A DNA stretch of 64,000 bases from Cryptomeria japonica (lineage: Eukaryota > Streptophyta > Pinopsida > Cupressales > Cupressaceae). Positions within the stretch are counted from its first letter, which is position 1; every line of letters begins with the position of its first letter. Shown here one piece after another: positions 1-9,995 of the stretch. The notes below the pieces were generated by a model. It did no database searches. It was not told the DNA's origin and saw nothing but the letters and a program-made list of their open reading frames with translations. The stretch spans positions 369,403,667 through 369,467,666 of the forward strand of contig NC_081415.1 in NCBI RefSeq assembly GCF_030272615.1, in the 5' to 3' direction. A program made the position numbers and the translations under genes.

Positions 1-226
1 ATCCTCATTATCATCCTTATTATCATCCTCATTTACGTCATTAGAATTTTCATCGTCCTCATTATCATCCTCATAGAGTTCTCATATATGTTGTCATAAT
101 CTTCACATAGTCCTCATTTACGTCCTCATTATCATCCTTAGAATAAGCCCTTACATAGTATTCATTAGACCTCATGTAGGCCCATCTAAGTCCGTCACCA
201 TTCGCATAATCATCCTCAAAAGTCAT
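1..226. repeat. Imperfect CATCCTCATTAT-type microsatellite
   Basis: Irregular repeats of ATCCTCATT and ATCATCCTTATT run from the window edge to about position 226. They carry no convincing reading frame. They lie upstream of the Q/N-rich part of element Z and may be a degenerate piece of its gag region or leader. The left limit is outside the window. Confidence 0.6.
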
Positions 227-725
227 ACACAGATGTCCAAAACACAATCAAAGAATCAATCAAACTCAACCTCAACTCAAACAAGTTTGTCAAGTTCAAC
301 AAATCAAACATTGTCACATTCAAAGAAATGGAGAAAACATCTTACACGTTGTGATCCTAGGTCCAAACCAATCAAGAAAACATCATGGATTGGCCTTATA
401 CATTTCATAAGGAAGGTGGAGGATTCATCCCTTCCATTCCTATTCCATCGCCATCCATATAAACCTTAGCTCAATAGATCAAGACTTTGCAACAACAAAT
501 GATAGACATGACTAGTCCTAACAACCATAGGGGTTGGTTCAGAAAAAATGATGAGAGAAGTGATGACCATGAGGGAATAAGTATCAGGCCAACCTTCTTC
601 TTCTTGTGAGACCATTCAAACATGCCAACCTTCATTCTTCAACAAAATCGTTCCTACCTCAGTTCAACCAACATTAGAGTCATGTAAAACTTCTTTTTCT
701 TTCAACTCACTATATCAATAATACC

Positions 726-1041
726 AATCACACCAACCCAACATTCAAAGTACCTCTTTCAACCAGAATCACACCCCTTTCAACCAAAGTCCAAATCAAA
801 ATTCACACCAACCCAACATTCAAACCTCATTCAACCAAAATCAAATCCCTTTCAACCAAAGTCCAAATCAAAATTCACACCAACCCAACATTCAAACCTC
901 ATTCAACCAAAATCACATCCCTTTCAACCAAATTCCAAATCAAAATTCACATAAATCCAACATTCAAACCTCTTTCAACCAAAATCAAAACCCTTTCAAT
1001 CGAAGTCCAAATAAAAATTCATTCAATCATATCCCAACTTA
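726..1041 (+). repeat. 72-bp in-frame tandem repeat, Q/N-rich
   Basis: About four copies of a 72-bp unit; the box ATTCACACCAACCCAACATT recurs at about 801, 873, 945 (as ATTCACATAAATCC) and 1017. Because 72 is divisible by three, the frame is kept, and the units encode a peptide rich in Asn, Gln, Ser and Pro with repeated SFNQNQ- and PFNQ-like steps. It ends at a TAA near 1040. It probably belonged to the low-complexity part of a gag or gag-linked protein of Z. Confidence 0.7.
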
Positions 1042-1250
1042 ACCATATCTATCCACCATTTCATCACCCCCTAAAGTCAACCAAGACCAATCCATGCCAT
1101 CTCTATCTAATAACACAACCTCCCAAATCCATCATACAAATCGAATCTAATTCAAGTCATGATTCAGAGCATCTTATTCAAAATCCTTCTTCATCAGGCC
1201 AAAATGTTGAAACATTCCAATAATCTCCCATGCATTTCTAAACTCCTTCC

Positions 1251-2141
1251 TTGTGTCAAGAGGATAATCCAAAATCAGAAGAAATGAGTCCTGAAACAAA
1301 TAAAGATCAAGAACAACCACTTCCATCCTACCCAATTTTCGATCAAGATCCCACTGACCAAGAATCTTATGATGATCCCCTCGCTCTTTTCTATTCTATT
1401 TATAATGATACCCTTTTGTGTCAAGAACAAAGTGTCCTTTCAAGTCCCATCCAACATCCACCTCCTAAGCAAGATCAAGACATCTCTTCCATCCCTCATA
1501 ATAATCCCTTTCAAAGACAAGATCAAATCATACCTTTACCTTCATGTCCTAAACAAGATCCCATTATTTCTCCAAATCCCAATCAAGGTCCCTTCATCCC
1601 TTCATCTCTATGTCATAATCCTCCATGTTCTTCACAATATTCCCTCTCAAATGAACTTGCCATTTCTCCTCATGATCCTAGTCCTTCTACACAAGTTGTT
1701 CATGAACCCCTTATCAATGAAATCACCAATCCAGATCATACTACAAAGAGCAAGTTGTCAACAATTTTATGTGTGCCATCATCAAATGCTAATTTAGTGA
1801 CAAAAACAAACATAACACTGGCTAATGAGATCAAAACCTGGTTGACTTCATCATCCTCTTCAAGTGCATCAATAAAAACATGCATAACACCCACTCATGT
1901 CAAAACATTAGAACTAGAATCTATTTGCCTCATATACCCACACTTAATAGACTGGGGGCAAGAGAATCTACCAAAGTTGGATTTCTTTAAAAATAATAAT
2001 GCTATAGCTGAATTCATGGGTTCCAGAGATGGATTTCCATCTGATGATCCACAAAATCCAAAAATTAAGGAAATTAACATTGGAGATGTTGAACATGTAC
2101 ACTTAGCTGAGTCCTTATATCCTATTGGAAAAGACATCTAG
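1251..2141 (+). pseudogene. Z: polyprotein linker fragment upstream of a missing RT
   Basis: A 296-codon open stretch rich in Pro, Gln, Ser and Asp. Its last 75 residues contain YPHLIDW followed by a PKLDFF-N-IAEF segment and then HLAESL. The same succession occurs before RT in A (HPQLIDW), B (HPELID) and C (FPDLIDW, then HLEESL), where it joins the protease/G-patch region to RT. In Z the frame stops where RT should begin, and the next codons (IRLFKQ) still resemble the FISFFKE that follows in A. Function unknown; a structural spacer of the polyprotein is the likeliest role. The displayed start is only the first ATG. Confidence 0.6.
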
Positions 2142-4790
2142 ATCCGACTCTTCAAACAAAGACCAATGAACTACCTACACAAACCTCCATGACCCTATGA
2201 ACAACATGAACCTTAAACGATATTATACCTAAGGGCTTGGTTAGTTTAGGTTTTACTTTCCGCATTGCGTATCATTTTATTCAAAGCACTGCATCACATA
2301 TAGTTTCTTTCCAAGCACCATCATATTCAAAATCACATTCACAAAGTTTTTGCATTTGCATATAGCAGCATCAATAAAACACGACAACTGTCCAAGTTTA
2401 TCATCTATTTGCATTCAAGAGAAACAAGGGTCATCTCCTTTCTTAGATATTAAAACATGTAGTCTTTGAGGTCCTAAGGTCACTCATTTTCAACATTACC
2501 CTATGACGACACTTTACTTATGGTTGGGTAGTGATTTCACTATTTGAGACTTGTTAACCCAAAATCCGTCAATTGCTATATCTCAAACATATTAAGAAAA
2601 ACTCTAATTCATTCTAGACACCTAGTTGATCATATGACTAGTAAAAAATCTAAAATTCTACTTCAGCGCCATTGTAGTTGTCACACCCAAGTAGGTTTCA
2701 TTACTTACAAGTCAAGGTAAGAAAATAAAAAGAAAAAGACCTATGCCAAATATTCATCTCAAGGCAAAAGAAAAATGATATATAATTGAAATATCACGCA
2801 TACGATTGCGACAAAAAGATTGACTATGGGAACATGTGAGTAACTCCATTAGGGCTATGAACGCCTATTGGTAATGGAACAATATTTGAGAAATTACAAC
2901 TTATAACCTCGTCAAAGATTTAAAAGCTTGCTGGCAGCGAGGGTCTATTCGGGATGCTTTTGAAGTTAGGATAATCCATGTAGCTAGTCATATAGTATGC
3001 TAATGATCTTTAGTGAACACAAAAGTGGAAATTAACTCATCTACACACAGATGGGTAAAAGAAGATCAAAGTTTCAAGAACCAATGGGGAAGTTTTCTGC
3101 ATCTCCATTTGTAAATCCTAGTCACTAAGTGTGTTAATTTGGATGTTCCAAGGGACCTTAAGGATCGATTTACCGCTTATCTACTAAATGTTTTGTACCT
3201 CCATTTCAATTGGTGTATTACAAAATGCCAAACAAACACAGTCATCCTTGTTTGAATAGGAAATGCATCTTCATCATGCATATTGCATTAACATAGGTCA
3301 TGTCAAAAATTCATTGTCTCTACATGCACTCAATAGATCATTATGTCATATAGGTCTGCACACTGGGGGTATAACTGGGAAAAAATCTAAAATTCATATA
3401 AAGTCCTGAAAAAATCCTAAAAATTATTTAAAGGACTAAAAAATCCTAAAAATCATATAACGCCCTTCGAAAATACCCAAAACATTTGCAAAATGTCCTG
3501 AAAAAATCAATAAAAACATTCAAATATGTGAAAAACATAAATCCAAAAAACATTGGAAAATCCTTCACAAAATCCAAAACATTCGGAAAGAGTCGTGAAA
3601 ATACCAAAAACATTCAAATACGATTCTGAAAAGATACCAAAAACATGTACAAAATGTCTCAAAAAAATTAATCAAAAACATTCAAATATCGATCCACATA
3701 ATCCAAAAACATCGATCGAAAAAATCAATCAATCAATCAAAAAATTTGCAATAAAATGTCTCGCAAGAAACAAATACCCTAGCAAATATCTAGCAAATGT
3801 TTCGCATGAAGTTAACAAAGGATACGACTATCCAGTCAAACATCTACAATCAACTGATCAACTGTCTTATCAATCATATCATATCCATATCAAGTGATCA
3901 TTATCTTGTCTTAAACATAAGAGGATACACTCAAAATCAGACTGGTCAGTCTTAAACGAGGTCCACAACTTTATGAGATTAGGCATTATCAACCATCACA
4001 TCAAGCAATTGAGAATGAAGCACAAGGTCAATATAGCTGCTGAATTTTGTCCGAGTCAGTCTTTATCTTTTATCATTTGGTGATAGATCATGTTCCTATG
4101 CTACTCAAGGATGTCCACAAGTGACTAGAGGAGCCATGATGGGCATTATCTTTTTCTTTGTTTGTTGTTTGTGGTATGAATCGATGAAGTTCTAGGGAAA
4201 TTTCTCTAGTGGGTGTCTGTGTTAGGAGCATTTAGCTATTGAATGCCACACATACCTCGACCTCTAGTGTATTTCCCAGAATGGAGGGGTTCACTCCTTG
4301 TCTGCTACGTGTTTGTTTCTTCAATGAGATATCTTTACATCTTGGTTCTTATACCCTGATGTGCTAAGCTCCATTGTTCAATAATAAGGCTCAGTGATGA
4401 ATATATATTGCATAATAAATAATGACAAAGGTTCATGAATCATTCATTCTCATTTCACCTCATTTGCTTATTGCTAGTTTGTTGATTCTTTTCTCATCAT
4501 CTCTTTCTAAATCAATCATCCTCAATTACTTCTAATTCTCATCTTTCAATCTATTTTATTCTAAGGTTCATTCTCTCATATTCTATATCAATATCATCTT
4601 CACATCACCTATCTCTATCGCTAATCAACTAGCCATTGTTCTATCTTTCATCTCACATTCTTCTTTTTTCAAGAGATTATTCATACCTTTAATGCACAAA
4701 CAATCTCTCGAGGAGGCATTACACCCTAAGCGTCATTGGGGCAGAAAAGTTTTCATTTTCTTTGAAACAACATCGTTCAGACATTGTCTC
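2142..4790 (+). other. Z: non-coding 3' region
   Basis: No coding stretch is convincing. From about 3360 to 3800 the sequence is A-rich, with repeated AAAATCCTAAAA and AAAACATTC words that resemble the poly-A/T tracts following integrase in A, B and C. Around 4380-4420 there is a CTCAGTGATGAAT box that also occurs, in the element sense, in the 3' region of B (about 33617). The PMD gene found at this place in A, B and C is absent. Confidence 0.5.
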
Positions 4791-4803
4791 AAAGAGGGAC
4801 AAA
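4791..4803 (+). other. Polypurine tract of Z
   Basis: AAAGAGGGACAAA lies directly before the TGTAGACACC start of the LTR. A, B and C have nearly the same tract at the equivalent place (AAAGAGGGGCAAAA, AAAGAGGGGCAAA, AAAGAGGGGTAAAA), so this is the plus-strand primer of the same lineage. Confidence 0.8.
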
Positions 4804-6000
4804 TGTAGACACCTAAAAATATCTCATGGATCATGTACTAATTATTCATCTAATTGATTAAATAATTCTTTAATTCTTTAATTAAGTTAATTACTCATAT
4901 TCTTCTAAATTCATATTTCCTCATCATCTTACTAATTATTCTATTTTCTATTCTACCATTATTAAATCATTTTAACCATTTTCTAATGTTAATTAAATAT
5001 TCATTATTTAATTAATTCTGATTAATTCTCCAATTTAAATAATCTTTATTATTTAAATAATTAATTTTCAATTTCTATCTCTAATCATCTAATCATTAAC
5101 CCTTTTCTAAATATTAATTAAATATTTATTATTTAATTAATTGTGATTTAATTCTTTAATTTAAATAATCTTTATTATTTAATTAAATTCCATTTCTAAA
5201 ATAATTAAATAGTTTCTCTAAATTATTTAATTAGCTAATTAATTCTTCTAATTCCATTTTCAAATCCCCAAATTCTAATTTCATTTAATTTCAAATTGTT
5301 CCAATTTTGTCTAATTTCTATTACATGTGCATGATTTCAAAAACCAAATTGAAAATCAAAGTCAAGTTCTAATTATATTGAAATACTAAACTGAATTTAA
5401 AATAAATTCAATTATTTGAATAAATCTCATGCAAAGATTAAATTGAAAATCTAAGTTAAAGTGCAAGCACATGCTAGATTAATTAATTCAATCAATCAAT
5501 TAATTAAATCTTTATCTCTCCAATCTCTATTTCCATCTTTTAGTTAACTTTTTGTAAATAAAGTTTTCTTTGTCATCTTCTTTATTTCCTCCAATCACCC
5601 TTTTTCATTCCTCAGTTAGCTTTTTCTCAATCAGTTAACTCTTTTAATCTATTCAACCTATTCCGTTTCACCTCCAAATCAACAGTTCAACTATGAATCA
5701 ACATGTGAGCTCACCTGAGTTCCACCTCTTGATCAATCTGTTCTACCTTTCAATCAATTCTCTCCAATAATATATAAATTGAGCATTCAATCTCCATTGT
5801 CAACAATCACGAACTTTGAATCTTTGTGTCATTTGCAGGTTGCCAACGTGATATTTGAGAGCCACCATACCACAAAGAAGAGAAGAACAATGGAAGTCAT
5901 ATGCGATCATGGAATCGGGAGTTTTGATTAACATATTTTACATTACTATTTCTTAATCGTATTATTTCATTGGTTTATGTTTGGATTGCTTAGATAGTGA
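4804..6000 (+). repeat. LTR following Z (right end approximate)
   Basis: Begins TGTAGACACC after the polypurine tract. The first 700 bp are AT-rich with several TTTAATTAAATA inverted repeats, as in the U3 regions of A and C. A TATATAAA box at 5771-5778 is a plausible promoter. The 3' end was not located; 6000 is a guess from LTR lengths of its relatives. Beyond the first few bases the sequence does not match the 3' LTR of C at 60425. Confidence 0.55.
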
Positions 6001-6720
6001 AGGGATTCATGATTTTCCTTATTTCCTATTTAGCAATGATGAATTTGAGCATAGCACACAGGTAACTAACCATTTTCTCGCAGGTTTAGAAGAAGTTAAA
6101 ATAGAAATTTTAATTCTTTCTAACTTTTTTTAGCTGGATAAAAACAATTCACTTTCTTTAAATTTGAAAAGAATCTCATTTGTCTTTTAGGTTTAAAATT
6201 CACCACATCTTCATTTGGGTTTTAAAAAGAATCTCATTGTTGGATAAAAAGAACAACAAAACAAACTTTTCATTCTTGCAAGTTAGGAAAAAACACTTTG
6301 AATTTGGGTTTTAAAAGAACAAGAAAATTTGCTTTTCAGTTTGCAAAAGGTAAAAAGAACTTCATCTTCCTTTGGTGTATAAAAAAAATTCATTTTCATT
6401 TGCAAGGGATAAAAAGAACCTCACTTTATTTTGTACAAAGCAAAATAAATTTTCATTTATCGCCTTTACCTTTTGTTGACCAATATCGCGATTTCTTTTG
6501 TTGACCAAGATTTCATTTTATTAGATAGAAATTCATTGCTATGAAAAGTTAAAAAAAACACCATGCTTTTTGGAGAAACATTAACAAATAGAATATAGCA
6601 AATCATTGTCTTAAAGGATAAAAATAACCTTTTTTTCTTTGTCTCGAAAGTGGAAGGTATATGCTCTCCCCTTAACTGGGTGACCAAAAAGCCAAACCAC
6701 TCTTATGCTTTTTTTATTTC
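6001..6720 (+). other. AT-rich non-coding stretch with diverged internal repeats
   Basis: Several diverged copies of a phrase built on TAAAAAGAAC, TTCATTT and TTTTGCAAG follow one another. Short reading frames here have no recognisable content. By position this is the LTR end and primer-site side of a plus-strand gag leader, but no primer binding site could be identified. Confidence 0.4.
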
Positions 6721-6731
6721 AAGCATTTAAA

Positions 6732-7200
6732 ACCTTTAGCAGGCCTGCCCTCCTGAGTTGCTCTTAGAGCACCATTAATGGCCGGTGAGAGGGGAATGAC
6801 CTAAGTGGGAAACATCTTTATTGCCAAGTGTTCCAACCCACTATAATCAAATGTGGAGGCTGAAAAAATTACCCTTCAATGGTATTGCTCAATGATTAGC
6901 CTTTCCCCAGTATCTTTAAGATATGTAAAACCTTTGTTCTAAAGGTTGGGAAGCCTCCCGAGGGAGTTTATCATTGAAAACCGAATGAAAGCTTGATTAA
7001 AAACCTTAGCACTAGAAACTTTGAGCCAAGTCAGTTACTAGAAATTTTCAACATCATAGTGCAAGGGTGGGGAAGAATCCGCCCCCAAGATCACTCACCA
7101 TATATCTCCCAAGATAACTACTCAATTGTGAAGAAATTCACTTTGAGTTAATTTCTGGCAAAAGGTAAAAAAATGGGCGCCCTCTAGGGGGTGACAAGGC
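6732..7200 (+). other. Conserved gag-leader module, C copy
   Basis: Carries TTTAGCAGGCCTGCCCTCCTGA, then GAATGACCTAAGTGG, CAACCCACTATAATCAAATG and AAGGTTGGGAAGCCTC. The same boxes in the same order occur on the minus strand in the gag leader of B (about 43690-43195), and part of them in A (about 22625-22070: GAACGACCCAAGTGG, ACCACTATAATCAAATGT). It is non-coding. The position between LTR and gag suggests a leader or packaging function, but that is inference. Confidence 0.6.
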
Positions 7201-7479
7201 TATTTGAGTTGATGGAGTATCGAGACTAGTGGGCTATGATGTTGTTGATGACCTTTGAATAAAGAGTCTTCTTGATTTTTCTTAATTGTTATCTAAACTA
7301 GTGAAAACATCGGAGATTTGAATTTACATCCTCATTAAACATACACTACTTGTCTAGCATAGGCAAAATTTGTTATCTCTTATGTGTTGTGTTTGCAAAT
7401 TATTTTTCAAAAAGTCATCCATAAAAAACACAAGTGTCAAAAATCTAAAAATGACAGAAGCAAATAAATCAGGGCAGAT
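7201..7479. other. Intervening leader sequence, nothing recognised
   Basis: No ORF, repeat or known motif stands out between the leader module and the motif array. Confidence 0.4.
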
Positions 7480-7843
7480 TAGCTAATAGGAGCAACTTCC
7501 TGGCACGTAGCAACCATTCTGTAGTGCATTTCAACCAAATATTAGCGCTTTCAACAGTCATATTAGTGCATAACCAGTATCTTACTGGTGAAATTTCCAA
7601 TAGCGCTTTTCAGCATCAGTCTAGCACATTCAGATATCAACATAGTGCATTCAAGACATATCATAGTGCTTTCAACTCAAACAACGACACGTAAATAGGA
7701 CATATTAGCACATAACTCATCCAACTAAGTCAGTTTCAAACATTCTAAAACAATGCATAGGAAAGGCAGATTAGCACATAGAGAATCTTCTGTGACGCAT
7801 ATGAAACATTAATTAGCGCATCTGGTCTCTGTCTTAGCACATG
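7480..7843 (+). repeat. C-type phased motif array in the gag leader
   Basis: About 13 copies of TTAGCGCAT or its variants (TAGTGCAT, TAGCACAT, TAGCGCTT). The TAG positions I read are 7480, 7508, 7522, 7543, 7564, 7601, 7622, 7643, 7664, 7706, 7772, 7814 and 7835, so most gaps are 21 bp or a multiple (42). The variants are what deamination of the central CpG would give. The reverse complement of the same motif forms the array in the PMD intron of C (59513-59845), which links this leader to element C although A now separates it from C gag. Confidence 0.75.
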
Positions 7844-8070
7844 ATAAAAACTAAGAAAAACAGAGAGAAAATCGGGCATTTCGGGAAAATGTCATCAACA
7901 ATCTTGAACACCCTTTCAGGTCCTTTAGCAAACTCAGCAGTCAAACTTTGAATCCGATCATCAGTGAGAAAATTTCCAAATTCAAATAAAGCACTTTCAG
8001 AACAAGTTTTTCAAATTTTAAACTAGCTCGAGATAAGACTCCATCCAACAAAATTAGGCAGTATCATAAC

Positions 8071-8849
8071 TGTTTATGGTGAAAATGGATAACAATAACA
8101 ACAAAATTGAAAGGCTAAATGAATCCAACCACTAAACCCTAGCCTAACAATGAACAAAGATCCACCATAACATATGAAGATTACCTAAGACAATGCAAAT
8201 AACTCAAAATCACAAAGATTATACCATCACATGTCCAATAGGGTTTTGATCTCCATTCTTCCTATCTCCATTGATCTTGCTTGATATATTTGCTCTCAGA
8301 TTTTTATATGCACAAGAGCTCAACAAAGAACGGAATGTGGTTGCAAGTAGGATCGTAGTGTAGCCAAGTCTTCAAGATTAGTCATTAGTCATTAGGGTTT
8401 AACAATGAAGAAAGCATCTCCTTAAATAGAAGACACAATAAGAAATGGAGGGTTAAGATTGAGAGGTGTAAAAAGAGAGGTCGGCTAGGATTAGAGGGTA
8501 GGTATAAGAAATACCAAAATAATGAAAGAGGTAGGTAGTGTATGAATTTAGGAGATGAATGACATGTGTTATGTGTAGAAAAAGGTAATGAATTAATTAA
8601 ATAAATAAAGATTTATTTAATTAATAGAAGAAGAAGGATAATTAAATAAATAAAATATTTATTTAATTTAAGAAAAGGATAATTTAAATAAATAAATGTA
8701 TTTATTTAAATGAGAAATAAGGCTAGAAGAGGGTAAATGAATTAATTAAATAAATAAAGATTTATTTAATTAATAGAAGAATTAGGCTTAGATAATTAAA
8801 TAAATAAAATATTTATTTAATTAGACATGACAATTTTGGGTGTCTACAT
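8071..8849 (-). repeat. 3' LTR of A (779 bp)
   Basis: On the plus strand it begins TGTTTATGGTG and ends GTGTCTACA, giving TG...CA ends. Positions 8071-8810 match 23370-24110 almost base for base. In element sense a TATAAAAATCTGAGAGC box lies at 8308-8292 and recurs in the otherwise different LTR of B. The U3 side holds five AT-rich palindromes (see 8589-8835). Confidence 0.95.
8589..8835. repeat. Five consecutive AT-rich palindromes in the A LTR
   Basis: Stems of TTAATTAAATAAAT type face their complements ATTTATTTAATTAA around short centres; types 1 and 2 each occur twice (1, 2, 3, 1, 2). They are repeated in the right LTR at about 23888-24110. Comparable TTTAATTAAATAA inverted repeats fill the U3 of Z (about 4844-5520) and C (about 60535-60690). 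Confidence 0.7.
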
Positions 8850-8863
8850 TTTGCCCCTCTTTG
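8850..8863 (-). other. Polypurine tract of A
   Basis: Minus-strand AAAGAGGGGCAAAA abuts the LTR start TGTAGACACC. It fixes the element's orientation and the 3' LTR. Confidence 0.85.
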
Positions 8864-9377
8864 AGACAATGCGGCTTGTCGCGTTGTTTCAAAGAAGATA
8901 AGATGAACTAATACAGAGTTGCCCCAGGATGGGAATTATATGCCCCCTCGAGAGATTGGATGAAAAAGTCTGAAAAGATTGCAGACAATCTCTCGATAAG
9001 AAAGAAAGGCTAGAATGGACTGACCGGATAAAGTGACAGAGTCACGGGATGAGAAAGACTGACTCGGGAAAGGAAGATGAGGGCTAGGCTAGGCTATAAG
9101 ATAGACCATGGGCAAAAGACATCTTCATTGTCATCTACACCCTTAGAAGATCATAGTGCAGAGCGAGAAAAGAGCAGTAGCAGTCAACAGCGATGGCTTT
9201 TGTTCACAGATTCGATCGCGTTTGCCGATTCCAGCGACCAGCAGATGCAAGAGAGCCGGTAAGTACCTGAGAACCTCCTCGTACTTTCATGCATTTCAAG
9301 TTTTGTCATAAATGCATGTTTAGTAGCAATAAATGTGCTAGGAATAGGATAGTTAAAAAGTGCAAAAACGCGCAACC

Positions 9378-9643
9378 GCGTCTGTGTCAGTGCCAGGCGC
9401 GTCTGTATCCAACAGGCGCGTCTGTGTTGGGTCCAGGCGCGTCTGTGCCTGGAACCGCGTTTGTGCTGAATACGGACGCGTTTGTGAAATGTAGAAGCGT
9501 CTGTGCTTTGTAGGAGCGTTTATGTCATGTAGGGACGTCTGTGTTCCCTGGTTGCGTTTGTGCATGGTATAGGCACGTTTGTGTTCAGAAAACGCGTCTG
9601 TGTTGCAGAAGCGCGTTTGTGCAGTCTATAAGCGCGTTTGTGA
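9378..9643 (+). repeat. A-type phased motif array in the PMD intron
   Basis: Fourteen copies of GCGTYTGTG (often preceded by GC) start at 9378, 9399, 9418, 9439, 9457, 9478, 9497, 9516, 9535, 9554, 9575, 9594, 9613 and 9634. Gaps are 18-21 bp, mean 19.7, close to two helical turns. The sequence between motifs is not conserved. The array begins 119 bp after the intron donor. The reverse complement (CACAGACGC) forms two arrays in the gag leader of A, so relative to each gene the motif has the same orientation. Confidence 0.9.
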
Positions 9644-9689
9644 GTCAAAATGCATAAGTTGAGTCTTTGAGGTCAAATTGGCAGTTCTG

Positions 9690-9995
9690 TGATGAACATA
9701 CGCTGTCGATTGGATAAGCTGCTGAGAGGAGACACTCAAGCAGGTCCTCTAGGAAGACTAGGATAGATCAAGACACTTTGTGATGAACAGGGAGCACCAG
9801 GATAGGTAGCACTTTGTGATGAACAGGGAGTGTGAATGTGAGTAACACTTTGTGATGAATAGGGAGCACTACTAGGATAGATAGCAACACTTTGTGATGA
9901 ACAGTGAGTGTCACTAGGATAGGTAAGCGTATGCATTTAGATAGCAAGTAGCATTTTGTGATAAACAGTGAATGCCACGATAACTGACATGATTG
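9690..9995 (+). repeat. Tandem repeat around CACTTTGTGATGAACAGGGAG
   Basis: About six diverged copies of 35-50 bp, each with TTTGTGATGAACAG and a following AGGATAGRTAG phrase, fill the second half of the PMD intron up to the acceptor at 10009-10010. This is a second kind of repeat, longer in unit and less regular than the motif array before it. Confidence 0.75.

Larger units (their letters stand above)
1..6000 (+). mobile_element. Element Z: 3' part of a non-autonomous Tat-like Ty3/gypsy element
   Basis: The plus-strand order is a Q/N-rich repeated segment, the linker that precedes RT in elements A, B and C, a long non-coding stretch, a polypurine tract and an LTR starting TGTAGACACC at 4804. 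After the linker stop at 2139-2141 no RT, RNase H or integrase can be seen in about 2.6 kb, and there is no PMD gene. This suggests an internally deleted, non-autonomous relative of the neighbouring elements. The 5' part is outside the window. The right end is set only by expected LTR length; no terminal CA or second LTR fixes it. Confidence 0.6.

Noticed and set aside
9378-9643. CRISPR-like pattern (short repeat with about 20-bp steps)
   Set aside because: Motif is only 9-10 bp and degenerate, gaps of about 10 bp are too short for spacers, and the setting is a plant retrotransposon intron.
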